A stretch of DNA of 6,498 nucleotides from contig JASHOI010000224.1 of the NCBI GenBank assembly GCA_030041195.1, positions 1-6,498 of the forward strand, read 5' to 3'. Origin of the DNA: Streptosporangiaceae bacterium. Its GTDB lineage: Bacteria; Actinomycetota; Actinomycetes; Streptosporangiales; Streptosporangiaceae. Shown here piece by piece: positions 1 through 6,210 of this stretch. The position numbers and the translations under genes are program-made. Below the pieces are notes generated by a model. The model saw nothing but the letters and a program-made list of their open reading frames with translations, was not told the DNA's origin and did no database searches. Each line of letters opens with the position of its first letter. Positions within the stretch are counted from its first letter, which is position 1.

Positions 1-1
1 C

Positions 2-235
2 GATTGCGCCACGGACCGGCGCGGCCAGGTCGCGCAGCTCACCGACGAGGGCTTCGCCGCGCTGGCCGCGGCAGCCCCGGGCCACGCGGAACAGGTCAGG
101 CGGTCCCTGATCGACCGGCTCACCCCCGAGCAGGTCGGGCAGCTGCGCGAGATCAGCGCCGCGATCCTCGCGGGCGCCGAGCCGCTGCCCGAGGGCAACG
201 ACGGCCCCGACGGCTGCGGGAGCTGCGCGGGCTAG
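2..235 (+). CDS. MarR-family transcriptional regulator, C-terminal part (5' end outside window)
   Basis: Seventy-seven codons of an open frame enter from the left edge. The visible start reads CATDRRGQVAQLTDEGFAAL, which fits the wing of a MarR winged helix: the D-R-R-G turn between the two wing strands, then the L-T-x-x-G-x-x-x-L helix start. A long alpha helix follows (AEQVRRSLIDRLTPEQVGQLREISAAIL), matching the C-terminal dimerisation helices. The DNA-recognition helix would be upstream and is not visible. Proteins of this family are cytoplasmic dimeric repressors or activators that often respond to small aromatic ligands or oxidants. The last residues (DGCGSCAG) carry two cysteines three residues apart, with another cysteine near the start of the visible part. 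Redox sensing is possible but not shown. The stop codon overlaps the stop of the convergent gene. The family call is fairly safe; the ligand and targets are unknown. Confidence 0.8.
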   Translation, partial: DCATDRRGQVAQLTDEGFAALAAAAPGHAEQVRRSLIDRLTPEQVGQLREISAAILAGAEPLPEGNDGPDGCGSCAG

Positions 236-930
236 TCCGGCTGGCCCGCGGCCTCGAGGTCGTCGACGTTGGCGAGGTCGGCGAGGTTGGCGGCCATCCG
301 GTCGGCGATCGCGGCCGGGCCGGGACCCGGAACGTCGCGCAGCCCGGTGACGACGCCGGCCTGGTCGAGCGCGCTCCGGTTCTGGCTCAGCTTGTCCTTG
401 GCCTCGACGTCCGTGATCGTCATCTCGACGCCCACGATCGCCTTCAGCTGGCCGTTGATGTATTCCGGCGGCGCGTCGGTCACCGCCCACGGCCGCGCGG
501 CCGCCGCCTCATGACGCCGGGTGAGCCGGGTGACCAGGTCGCGCAGCCATTCGGCGTCCCGGTGGACGGTGAGGCTGCCGGTGAGATGGACGGCCTGGTA
601 GTTCCAGGTGGGCACCACCCGGCCGTGCCTGGCCTTGCTCTCGTACCAGGACGGCGACACATAGGCCTGCGGCCCGTGCACGATGGCCAGCGCGAGCGAG
701 CCCGGCTGCACCGTCTGCCACTGCGGGTTGGCCAGCGCGACGTGGCCGAGCAGCCTCCCGTGCCCCCCTTCGCCGTCGCCGAAGCCCGGCGGCCGGTCCC
801 AGATCACCGGGAGCAGGGTGGCGACGGGCTTGCTGCCGTCGAACGTCACGAGGTCGGCCGCCCCGGCGGCGTCGACGAACGCGGCGATCTCGGCCAGGTC
901 GGTAACGGCGAAGTGGCGCGGCACGTACAT
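232..930 (-). CDS. FMN-binding negative transcriptional regulator, PaiB family
   Basis: This 232-residue protein has the length and signature blocks of the PaiB family, which has the pyridoxamine-phosphate-oxidase-like split-barrel flavin-binding fold. The N-terminus MYVPRHF is the family's usual start. The central block has VHGPQAYVSPSWY (about residues 84-96) and VVPTWNYQAVHLTG (105-118). The C-terminal part has KLSQNRSALDQAGVV (180-194). The family is named after Bacillus PaiB, reported as a repressor of sporulation and protease genes. Most actinobacterial members are uncharacterised, and binding of FMN or a related cofactor is known better than DNA binding. The start is fixed by the conserved MYxPxxF and leaves about 48 bp to the divergent T-box transcript. 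No strong Shine-Dalgarno is visible just upstream (only a TGGTTGG stretch), so translation may be weak or near-leaderless. Biological role here is not determined. Confidence 0.9.
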   Translation of the reverse strand: MYVPRHFAVTDLAEIAAFVDAAGAADLVTFDGSKPVATLLPVIWDRPPGFGDGEGGHGRLLGHVALANPQWQTVQPGSLALAIVHGPQAYVSPSWYESKARHGRVVPTWNYQAVHLTGSLTVHRDAEWLRDLVTRLTRRHEAAAARPWAVTDAPPEYINGQLKAIVGVEMTITDVEAKDKLSQNRSALDQAGVVTGLRDVPGPGPAAIADRMAANLADLANVDDLEAAGQPD

Positions 931-962
931 GCCAACCAGGCTACGTGCCCGGCGGCCACGGC

Positions 963-976
963 TATCCTGGGTTATA
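963..976. promoter_or_regulatory. Compact divergent promoter region: -10 candidates for the T-box transcript (+) and the PaiB-like gene (-)
   Basis: On the plus strand TATCCT (963-968) fits a TAnnnT -10 box, and would start transcription just before the base of T-box Stem I at 978. On the minus strand TATAAC (read from 976 to 971) matches five of six positions of TATAAT. It would give a leader of roughly 30 nt to the PaiB-like start. No good TTGACA-like -35 element is seen at proper spacing for either. Positions 971-978 form a perfect 8-bp palindrome, GTTATAAC. The assignment rests on position and short matches only. Confidence 0.35.
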
Positions 977-977
977 A

Positions 978-1257
978 CGCGCTGACGGAGACGAGTAGCG
1001 CGGGATCACGCGAGTGAAGAGAGCCGCCGGCAGCTGAGAAGGCGGCCTCGCGCCCCGGACGCGAAGACCCTCCCGAGCGCGGGGAGAAACGGCCGTCGCA
1101 CCCGGCGATGTGCCCAATGCCCCGCCGGCCAGCCCCCGTCAACGGGCCCGAACGAGGCGTCGCCACCATCTGGCGTCGCGAAGGTGCGGTGGCACCGCGA
1201 GTTCCCTTCTCGCCCGCACTCCCAAGGGGTCGTCGAGCACATCCCCGGAGGAGTGCG
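978..1257 (+). promoter_or_regulatory. T-box riboswitch (Asp specifier GAC) controlling the aspartyl-tRNA synthetase gene
   Basis: The leader shows the T-box elements in order. The Stem I base is CGCGCT (978-983) with AGCGCG (1076-1081), followed by CGGAG (986-990) against CTCC-C-G (1070-1075). The specifier loop has AGTA on the 5' side (994-997) and GAA (1063-1065) directly before the specifier GAC (1066-1068), an Asp codon. Above it CGCGAG (1009-1014) pairs with CTCGCG (1047-1052). Then come an AGAGAG AG-bulge (1018-1023) and the apical hairpin GCCGCC/GGCGGC with GCTG (1033-1036) in the loop. Stem III is 1157-1179 (GCG-t-CGCCA, loop CCATC, TGGCG-t-CGC). The T-box follows: A1 GTGCGG (1184-1189) with CCGCAC (1214-1219), the seven-base bulge TGGCACC (1190-1196), and A2 GCGAG/CTCGC. 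TGGC in the bulge complements a 3'-GCCA end, as expected for tRNA-Asp with discriminator G73. Family knowledge: uncharged cognate tRNA stabilises the antiterminator/antisequestrator and turns expression on. One deviation is C, not a purine, after the specifier. Confidence 0.9.
1215..1257 (+). promoter_or_regulatory. Shine-Dalgarno sequestrator of the T-box (translational switch)
   Basis: CGCACTCC (1215-1222) is a perfect complement of GGAGTGCG (1250-1257), which ends at the base before the ATG and includes part of the ribosome binding site GGAGGAG (1247-1253). Inside this hairpin GGGG (1226-1229) can pair with CCCC (1243-1246). The 5' strand reuses bases needed for antisequestrator helix A1 (1214-1219), so the two folds exclude each other. 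No U-run follows a hairpin before the start codon, which argues against a transcription terminator. Inference: charged tRNA leaves the ribosome site hidden, and uncharged tRNA-Asp frees it. Confidence 0.8.
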
Positions 1258-2568
1258 ATGATCTCTCGTGTTCTGGCTGCCGACGTGCCGAAGCACGTCG
1301 GTGAGCAGGTAAGGATCGCCGGCTGGCTGCACCGCCGGCGTGAGCTCAAGTCGGTGACGTTCCTGATCGTGCGGGACCGGTCGGGCCTGGCCCAGGTCGT
1401 TGTCGCGGCCCCGGGTGAAGCCGGCCCGGCCACCGCCCCCGGCCTGCCCGAGGAAACGGTCATCGAGGTCACCGGCCTGGTCACGGCCAGCGCCCAGGCA
1501 CCCGGTGGTGCCGAGCTGACCGGGCCGGTGATCACACCGCTGTCCGGCCCGGCCGCCGCGCCGCCGTTCGACCTGTACCGGCCGGCGATCACCGCGAGCC
1601 TGCCGACGATTCTCGACCACGCGCCGACGACGCTGCGGCATCCGGCGCTGCGGGCCGGGTTCGAGATCGCGGCGGCCAGCGTCGCGGGCTTCCGCGCGAC
1701 ACTGGACGGCCTGTGCTTCACCGAGGTGCACACGCCCAAGATCGTCGAATCGGCCACCGAGTCGGGCGCGAACGTGTTCGGCATCGACTACTTCGGCCAT
1801 CCCGCCTACCTGGCTCAGTCACCGCAGTTCTACAAGCAGGCCATGGTCGGCGTGTTCGAGCGGGTCTTCGAGGTCGGCCCGGTGTTCCGGGCCGAGCCGC
1901 ACGACACCGCGCGGCACCTGGCCGAGTACACCAGCCTCGACGCCGAGTTCGGCTTCATCGCCGACCACCACGACGTGATGGCGGTGCTCCGCGACACCGT
2001 CGCCGGGATGGCGGCGGGGGTGGCATCTCGCGCCGGGGCCGCGCTGGACCTGCTGGGGCTGGCGCTGCCGGTGGTGCCGGAGCAGATCCCCGAGATCCAC
2101 TTCGCCGACGCGCAGCAGCTGATCGCGGCGCACACCTCCCGGGACCCGCGGGGTGAGCCGGACCTCGCGCCCGAGGACGAGCGCTGGCTCGGCGACTGGG
2201 CGGTGCGTGAGCACGGCTCCGATTTCCTGTTCGTGACCGGGTACCCGATGGTCAAGCGCCCCTTCTACACCCATCCCGACCCGGCCAGGCCCGGCTTCTC
2301 CAACAGCTTCGACCTGATCTTCCGCGGGGTCGAGCTGGTCACCGGCGGGCAGCGGCTGCACCGGCACGACGACTACCTGGCCGCGCTGGCCGAACGCGGC
2401 GAGGACCCGCGGTCCTACGCCGGGTACCTGCAGGTCTTCGAGCACGGGATGCCACCGCACGGCGGCTTCGCGATCGGCCTGGAACGCTGGACCGCCCGGC
2501 TGACCGGCGCGGCCAACGTGCGGCAGGTCACACTGTTCCCGCGCGACCTGCACCGGCTCAGCCCGTAG
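1258..2568 (+). CDS. aspS: Aspartyl-tRNA synthetase, archaeal-type, probably non-discriminating (Asp/Asn)
   Basis: A class IIb aminoacyl-tRNA synthetase of 436 residues, the size of archaeal-type AspRS and about 150 residues shorter than the usual bacterial enzyme with its GAD insertion. The N-terminal OB-fold anticodon domain is about residues 1-100 (VRIAGWLHRRREL, FLIVRDRSGLAQVVV). The catalytic domain has motif 1 near 144-165, the aspartate-binding LAQSPQFYKQ (185-194), motif 2 with FRAEPHDTARHLAEYTSLDAE (from 210), GVELVTGGQRLHRHDD (357-372) and motif 3 GLERWTARLTGAANVRQVTLFPRD (407-430). His25 (GWLH) and Pro82 align with the positions that are Trp and Lys in tRNA-Asp-specific archaeal enzymes and His/Pro in non-discriminating ones. 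It may therefore also form Asp-tRNA-Asn for GatCAB amidation. The ATG at 1258 is chosen because GGAGGAG precedes it by four bases and the upstream extension lies inside the T-box. Such a copy often accompanies a standard bacterial AspRS, which is not visible here. Confidence 0.93.
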   Translation: MISRVLAADVPKHVGEQVRIAGWLHRRRELKSVTFLIVRDRSGLAQVVVAAPGEAGPATAPGLPEETVIEVTGLVTASAQAPGGAELTGPVITPLSGPAAAPPFDLYRPAITASLPTILDHAPTTLRHPALRAGFEIAAASVAGFRATLDGLCFTEVHTPKIVESATESGANVFGIDYFGHPAYLAQSPQFYKQAMVGVFERVFEVGPVFRAEPHDTARHLAEYTSLDAEFGFIADHHDVMAVLRDTVAGMAAGVASRAGAALDLLGLALPVVPEQIPEIHFADAQQLIAAHTSRDPRGEPDLAPEDERWLGDWAVREHGSDFLFVTGYPMVKRPFYTHPDPARPGFSNSFDLIFRGVELVTGGQRLHRHDDYLAALAERGEDPRSYAGYLQVFEHGMPPHGGFAIGLERWTARLTGAANVRQVTLFPRDLHRLSP

Positions 2569-2570
2569 CG

Positions 2571-3218
2571 TCAATAGGCCACGGTGATCCGGCGCCGGAA
2601 CGCCTCCCCGTCCTCCAGCTCGTCGGCGAACGCGATCGCGTAGTCGGGGATGCTGATGTGGCTCTGGCCGTCGTCGTCGACGAGCAGCTGGTCCCCGCCG
2701 ACCCGGAATTCGCCGGTTCGCTCCCCCGGGCCGATCACCCCGGCCGGGCTGACGTAGGTCCAGTCGAGGTCATCGATCTCGCGGTAGACCTCCTCGAGCG
2801 TCCTGGCGTGGGCGAGGGCGGTGGGCTTGGCGGCCGGAGGGAAGTCCGGGGTGTCCAGAAGCTGCCGGCCCGGCGCCACCTCGAGGCTGCCGGCCCCGCC
2901 GACCACCACAAGGCGGCGCACCCCTGCCCGGCGCAGCCCCTCGGCCAGGCCGCGGGCGGCGCCGAGCAGGCTGTCCTCCGGGTCCTCGCCATCATCGCCG
3001 CGGCGCGGGCCGGTCGCCGACACGACCGCGTCCTTGCCGGCGGCAAGCCGGGCCACCGAGCCTGGGTCGCTGGCGTCGCCGGTGACGGTCTGCACGACAA
3101 GGCCCTCGACCGGCGCGCCGCTTCTGGTGGCTGCCATGACGGTATGTCCCCGTGCGAGCAGCTCTGCGGTGATTGCCCGGCCGATGGCACCAGAAGCGCC
3201 GAACACGACTATCTTCAT
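2571..3218 (-). CDS. NAD(P)-binding atypical SDR / NADH-flavin reductase-like protein (COG2910, YwnB-like)
   Basis: A 215-residue single-domain Rossmann protein. The N-terminus MKIVVFGASGAIGRAITAELLARGHTVMAATRS has the GxSGxIG dinucleotide-binding loop, followed by an acidic GDASD segment (about residues 49-53). It then has AGKDAVVSATGPRRGDD, VRRLVVVGGAGSLEVAPG and DDLDWTYVSPAGVIGPGERTGEFR. These blocks match the family annotated as putative NADH-flavin reductase or NAD(P)-dependent epimerase-like, related to biliverdin reductase B. No classical SDR Tyr-x3-Lys catalytic pair is evident. Substrate unknown; cytoplasmic. The start is supported by AGGTGA (minus strand, 3228-3223) four bases upstream. 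The stop lies two bases from the end of the convergent synthetase gene, with no terminator between them. The next gene upstream on this strand, another oxidoreductase, ends 100 bp before this start, so co-transcription is possible. Confidence 0.88.
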   Translation of the reverse strand: MKIVVFGASGAIGRAITAELLARGHTVMAATRSGAPVEGLVVQTVTGDASDPGSVARLAAGKDAVVSATGPRRGDDGEDPEDSLLGAARGLAEGLRRAGVRRLVVVGGAGSLEVAPGRQLLDTPDFPPAAKPTALAHARTLEEVYREIDDLDWTYVSPAGVIGPGERTGEFRVGGDQLLVDDDGQSHISIPDYAIAFADELEDGEAFRRRITVAY

Positions 3219-3318
3219 GGTTTCACCTCATCACGCGCTGGGCTCGCTTGCGCCCGGCCACGGTAGGTGCTTCCCGTGACGGACCGGCACAATCTCGATG
3301 CGGGCGCTGCGCTGCTGG

Positions 3319-4299
3319 TCAGCGGGGAATTACCAGAACCTTGCCCACTGCCCCGGCCTCGACCGCGTCCTGAGCGGCGGCGATCTCGTCCAGCGGGAAC
3401 CTGCTGACCGGCAGCTCGGTCAGCGCCCCATCCCTCAGCGCCGCGGTGATGTCCGTCGCGGCCCGGTCGAGCGCCTCTGCCGGTACTCCGTAAACCAGCA
3501 CGAACCTGACGATCACGTTCGCGCCCATGCAGGCCCGGACCGGCAGCACCGGATCGGTCGCCTCGGCGGCGTAACAGGCGATCCGCGCATCCGGCCGCGC
3601 TATCACCGCGAGGTCGAGCTGCAGGTTCGCGCCGAGCGCCACCTCGACCACGCGGTCGACGCCGGCCGCGCCAGCAACGGAGCTGATCTGCTCGGCCGCG
3701 TCCGGCTCCCGGTAGTTCACGACGAGGTCCGCGCCCGCCTTAGCGGCCAGCTCGGCCTTCTCCGGCCCGCTGACGGTGGTGATCACCCGGGCGCCCGCGT
3801 GCTTGGCCAGCTCGATGGCGAAGTGGCCGACCGCGCCCGCACCGCCAGCGACCAGGACGGTCTTCCCCTCGATCGGACCGTCGGCGAACAGGCACCGGTG
3901 CGCGGTCATCGCGGGAACGCCCAGGCTGGCGCCGAGCTCGGCCGAGGCGCCCTCGGGCAGCGGGACCGCCTTCCGTTCCGGGACGACGGTCCACTCGGCG
4001 GCGGTTCCCCACGGGCTGTCGTGGGCCGCCAGCCACAGCCACACCCGCTGGCCGATGCGGGCCGGATCCACACCCCGGCCGACCGCGTCGATCACTCCCG
4101 CGCCGTCCTGGTGCGGGATCTGGAAGCCGTCGATCGGCCGCGCGGTAGCGCCGCTCCGGGACTTCCAGTCGGTGGGATTGATGCCGGAGACGCTCACTTT
4201 GACCCGGACCTCCCCGGGGCCCGGCTCGGGCCGGTCAATCTCCTCCACCCGCAGCACCTCGGAAGCCGCCCCATGGTGGTCATAGGTCGCAGCTTTCAT
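3319..4299 (-). CDS. Zinc-independent MDR oxidoreductase, NADPH:quinone reductase-like
   Basis: A 326-residue medium-chain dehydrogenase/reductase. The N-terminal GroES-like domain (about 1-120) starts MKAATYDHHGAASEVLRVEEIDRP and carries GINPTDWKSRSG and PHQDGAGVIDAVG. The Rossmann domain has ALGASLGVPAMTAHRCL, the nucleotide loop AGGAGAVG (151-158), and GADLVVNYRE. It ends in GKVLVIPR, the usual end of this group. There is no structural-zinc cysteine cluster and no catalytic Cys/His pair at the start of the fold, so it belongs with the quinone oxidoreductase/enoyl-reductase-like branch. It probably reduces quinones or conjugated carbonyl compounds with NADPH in the cytoplasm; the real substrate is unknown. 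The frame extends 45 codons further upstream, but the ATG at 4299 is preferred: MKA starts the conserved domain and GGAGG (minus strand, 4314-4310) sits ten bases before it. The upstream extension is Arg/Pro-rich without domain character. Confidence 0.9.
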   Translation of the reverse strand: MKAATYDHHGAASEVLRVEEIDRPEPGPGEVRVKVSVSGINPTDWKSRSGATARPIDGFQIPHQDGAGVIDAVGRGVDPARIGQRVWLWLAAHDSPWGTAAEWTVVPERKAVPLPEGASAELGASLGVPAMTAHRCLFADGPIEGKTVLVAGGAGAVGHFAIELAKHAGARVITTVSGPEKAELAAKAGADLVVNYREPDAAEQISSVAGAAGVDRVVEVALGANLQLDLAVIARPDARIACYAAEATDPVLPVRACMGANVIVRFVLVYGVPAEALDRAATDITAALRDGALTELPVSRFPLDEIAAAQDAVEAGAVGKVLVIPR

Positions 4300-4566
4300 C
4301 GCAGGAACGCCTCCGGACTCATCGACTGCTGGCCACCGCGATTGTCTCATCGCCCCGGCACGAGGACGCCCTGCACCTCTGCCAGGACGGGTTTCGGCCG
4401 GCCCAAGATTCATGATCAAGGCCGCGGGCAGCACGCCGCGGCCGGCTATCTGGAATAAAGTCTAGACATTTTCGGTACACTCCATTTGGACCACTACGTC
4501 GAACGTGCGCGCCAGCACGCTCGGCCCGATCCAGTCGTCAGTAGCACCACAGAGCACGGGAGGGGC
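4300..4566. other. Intergenic region upstream of the MDR oxidoreductase, with small palindromes
   Basis: No gene is supported here. The stretch around 4451-4500 is clearly richer in A/T than its surroundings. It contains the perfect palindrome GTCTAGAC (4460-4467) and, 14 bp on, TCCATTTGGA (4481-4490), a dyad with one central mismatch. On the minus strand TAGACT (4464-4459) is a possible -10 for the oxidoreductase, but no convincing -35 is seen. A short inverted repeat CGTGC/GCACG (4504-4519) has no T-run and is not a convincing terminator for the GGDEF gene. The palindromes could be an operator; this is inference only. Confidence 0.4.
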
Positions 4567-5910
4567 CTACGAGCTGAAGGGCTGTTCCTCCGAGTTGTCG
4601 GGTAGCACGTAGACCTTGCTCCACCCGGTGCGCTTGGCCTGGCCGAGCGCAGTGTCCGCCGCGCCGATCAGTTCGGCCAGCGCCCTCCTGGACTCGTTCA
4701 GCACGGCGACGCCAATGGAGACGGTGAGGCGGAACACGAAGCCTTCCTGGCTGCCAGACTCAATGGCTATCGGCTCGGCCGCGATATAGTCGCGCAACCG
4801 TTCACTGATCCGTTGCGCTTCCTGCCTACTAGTTTGCGGAAGAAGGATGGCGAACTCTTCACTGCCAAACCGGCCAATCAGGTTATCACCGGGTAGCTGG
4901 TCCCGGAGCATACCCGCTATGTCACGGATAAGTTGATCATGCACAAATTCACCAGCTATATCGTCGACATCACGGAAGTGATCAATATTTACCATTGCCA
5001 GGGCAAGCGGAATGCGGCTGCGCGTCGCCCGGAAAAACTCGGCTTCGGCCTCGCGTTGCCAGGTGCCGGCGTTGAGCAGTCCAGTTTTGGCGTCAATCCG
5101 AGTGTGGGAAACCAGCTGGGCGCGCAGGATCGAACGCTTGCATAGCACCACGGATGGGAGCGCAAGGGCCATGAGTATCGGGTTAATCCTGACCACCAGG
5201 GTGAGCGATACCGCAAGGCTGAGCTCAAGGAGATCGGAAGCGAGCGACTCCCGGTTTCCTACCAGGTCACGCACGCGTGACCCCGGATCGGAGATCTTGA
5301 TCGCAACGACGAGCAGGCCGTCGTTGATGATCCAGCCCAGCACCCCGCATGCGGCGACGCTCGCCGTCCAGGTGAGGGCGTGTGCGCCGCTTTTAGGAAA
5401 GGGTCCCGCGACCGAAGCCGGAATGGAGTGGAATAGTACCGACGCAAAACCGTAACCGAGGCTGTAGGTCGCTCCGCTGAAAACCCGCCGGTAGGCCACT
5501 GCGCCCGGCAGCCGCCAGATCTTGTACGCCGTAAGTGGAACAGGCGCCAGAAAGGCGAACACCGGAGGCAGCGCAACGGCGATGGCCAGCAGCCAAACCG
5601 ACTGGAGGTCCCTGACGAGCTCGCCGTGAGTCTCCCTCAGGCTCCGAGTCGACTCGACCGCGATGATCCCGCACGCGAGCAGCGCCACGCCCAGAAAAAA
5701 CGCCGAGCCGTGCCAGTGGGCGCGCGCGACGGCAACTCCGGCCGCACCAGCTGCGACCGCTATGACGCTTAGGAGGTACCTACGCAGTGGTGCAGAGACA
5801 GTCCAGAGCTGCCACCGCCGCATGCTTCTCGCTGCACGCCACAGACGGCTTGGCAGCACGTAATGCAGGCGGAGGGCAGCCACGGGCTCTCCGAGCGATG
5901 ATTGCAGCAA
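4567..5910 (-). CDS. Membrane-anchored GGDEF-domain protein (putative diguanylate cyclase with variant GSEEF signature)
   Basis: A 447-residue protein with an N-terminal membrane region and a C-terminal GGDEF domain. Hydrophobic segments lie at about residues 44-62, 69-86, 104-125, 147-170, 181-204 and 228-258, so there are probably five to seven helices, a MASE-like sensor. The GGDEF domain spans about 265-438: DAKTGLLNAGTW (273-284), the metal-site region NIDHF (D310), RFGSEEFAILLP (signature GSEEF at 349-353), then LTVSIGVAV and AADTALGQAKRTGWSKV. The family makes cyclic di-GMP from two GTP at the inner membrane face. The second signature glycine is Ser here, and the allosteric RxxD I-site is absent (PGDN at that place), so activity could be altered and feedback control is unlikely. 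The start is uncertain. A TTG at 5910 follows an in-frame TGA two codons upstream; an ATG at 5823 would give 418 residues without losing a membrane helix. Base composition is less GC-rich than its neighbours. Confidence 0.88.
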   Translation of the reverse strand: MLQSSLGEPVAALRLHYVLPSRLWRAARSMRRWQLWTVSAPLRRYLLSVIAVAAGAAGVAVARAHWHGSAFFLGVALLACGIIAVESTRSLRETHGELVRDLQSVWLLAIAVALPPVFAFLAPVPLTAYKIWRLPGAVAYRRVFSGATYSLGYGFASVLFHSIPASVAGPFPKSGAHALTWTASVAACGVLGWIINDGLLVVAIKISDPGSRVRDLVGNRESLASDLLELSLAVSLTLVVRINPILMALALPSVVLCKRSILRAQLVSHTRIDAKTGLLNAGTWQREAEAEFFRATRSRIPLALAMVNIDHFRDVDDIAGEFVHDQLIRDIAGMLRDQLPGDNLIGRFGSEEFAILLPQTSRQEAQRISERLRDYIAAEPIAIESGSQEGFVFRLTVSIGVAVLNESRRALAELIGAADTALGQAKRTGWSKVYVLPDNSEEQPFSS

Positions 5911-5939
5911 CTTTCATCGTGTACGGGCAGTAATGTCAC

Positions 5940-5969
5940 ATCGTCACAGAGAGCTAGCCCCACTGTCAA
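5940..5969 (-). promoter_or_regulatory. Probable promoter of the GGDEF gene
   Basis: Read on the minus strand, TTGACA (5969-5964) is a perfect -35 consensus. Eighteen bases downstream GACGAT (5945-5940) shares three of six positions with TATAAT, including A2 and T6. Transcription would start near 5933, about 20 bases before the TTG start. The -35 box falls in the loop of the inverted repeat listed separately. Confidence 0.45.
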
Positions 5970-5980
5970 GGTGGGCTAGC
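5953..5980. promoter_or_regulatory. 28-bp inverted repeat between the GGDEF gene and the mini-ORF array (operator or hairpin)
   Basis: GCTAGCCC (5953-5960) and GGGCTAGC (5973-5980) are perfect reverse complements. AC (5962-5963) and GT (5971-5972) extend the stem past one bulged C, leaving the loop TGTCAAG. As DNA it is a dyad centred on the -35 box of the GGDEF gene and could be a repressor site. As RNA on the rightward strand it would be a stable hairpin just 5' of the array. No T-run follows, so it is not an intrinsic terminator for rightward transcription. Confidence 0.6.
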
Positions 5981-6019
5981 ACGCCACCCACGACCGCCCC
6001 CAGACACGAAAGGAAGGCC

Positions 6020-6040
6020 ATGCGCGCCGACTGGAACTGA
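6020..6040 (+). CDS. Mini-ORF unit 1, hexapeptide MRADWN
   Basis: A complete frame of six codons and TGA: Met-Arg-Ala-Asp-Trp-Asn. GAAAGGAAG (6008-6016) lies three bases upstream of the ATG; AGGA is five bases from it, within the working range for initiation. The peptide is far too short to leave the ribosome tunnel before termination and has no signal sequence. It is the first unit after the inverted repeat. Translation is inferred from the repeated pattern, not proven; the alternative is that the core acts as a nucleic-acid motif. Confidence 0.6.
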   Translation: MRADWN

Positions 6041-6084
6041 CCCCTGCCACCGACCAGAACCCCCACCACCGAAAGGAAGCCTCC

Positions 6085-6105
6085 GTGCGCGCCGACTGGA
6101 ACTGA
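6085..6105 (+). CDS. Mini-ORF unit 2, GTG start, hexapeptide MRADWN
   Basis: This unit differs from the first in its start codon: ATG is replaced by GTG, the one common substitution that keeps initiation in actinobacteria. The other codons and the TGA are identical. The ribosome site GAAAGGAAG (6071-6079) is five bases upstream with spacer CCTCC. It lies in a different frame from unit 1 (offset 65 bp). The A-to-G change at exactly this base is the best single hint that the frame, not only the DNA motif, is under selection. Confidence 0.6.
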   Translation: MRADWN

Positions 6106-6148
6106 CCCCCGCGACCCACCAGAACCCCACCACCGAAAGGAAGGCCCC

Positions 6149-6169
6149 ATGCGCGCCGACTGGAACTGA
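6149..6169 (+). CDS. Mini-ORF unit 3, hexapeptide MRADWN
   Basis: ATG start, TGA stop, GAAAGGAAG at 6135-6143 with a five-base spacer GCCCC. The linker after it (6170-6198) is the most divergent of the array, carrying a GGG and the segment GCCATC. It marks the junction between the two 191-bp trimers. Confidence 0.6.
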   Translation: MRADWN

Positions 6170-6210
6170 CCCCGGGCACCGCCATCACCCCACCGACCGA
6201 AAGGAAGGCC

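Noticed and set aside
4..1017. Long plus-strand frame of 337 codons
   Set aside because: It runs antisense to the PaiB-like gene, is Arg/Pro/Gly-rich without domain character and continues into the T-box leader; typical of GC-rich antisense frames.
1108..1257. N-terminal extension of the synthetase to an upstream ATG
   Set aside because: The extension covers the T-box Stem III, antisequestrator and Shine-Dalgarno, and AspRS homology starts at the ATG at 1258, which has a good ribosome site.
972..1800. Minus-strand frames of about 265 codons over the T-box and the start of the synthetase gene
   Set aside because: They are antisense to a well-supported riboswitch and to class II synthetase motifs, and have no recognisable domain.
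4300..4434. 45-residue N-terminal extension of the MDR oxidoreductase
   Set aside because: The conserved fold begins at MKAATYD; GGAGG precedes that ATG and the extension has no domain character.
3298..4458. Plus-strand frame of 386 codons
   Set aside because: Antisense to the MDR oxidoreductase, Arg/Gly/Pro-rich, no family resemblance.
4504..4519. Intrinsic terminator downstream of the GGDEF gene
   Set aside because: The stem is only five base pairs (CGTGC/GCACG) with no T-run on either strand.
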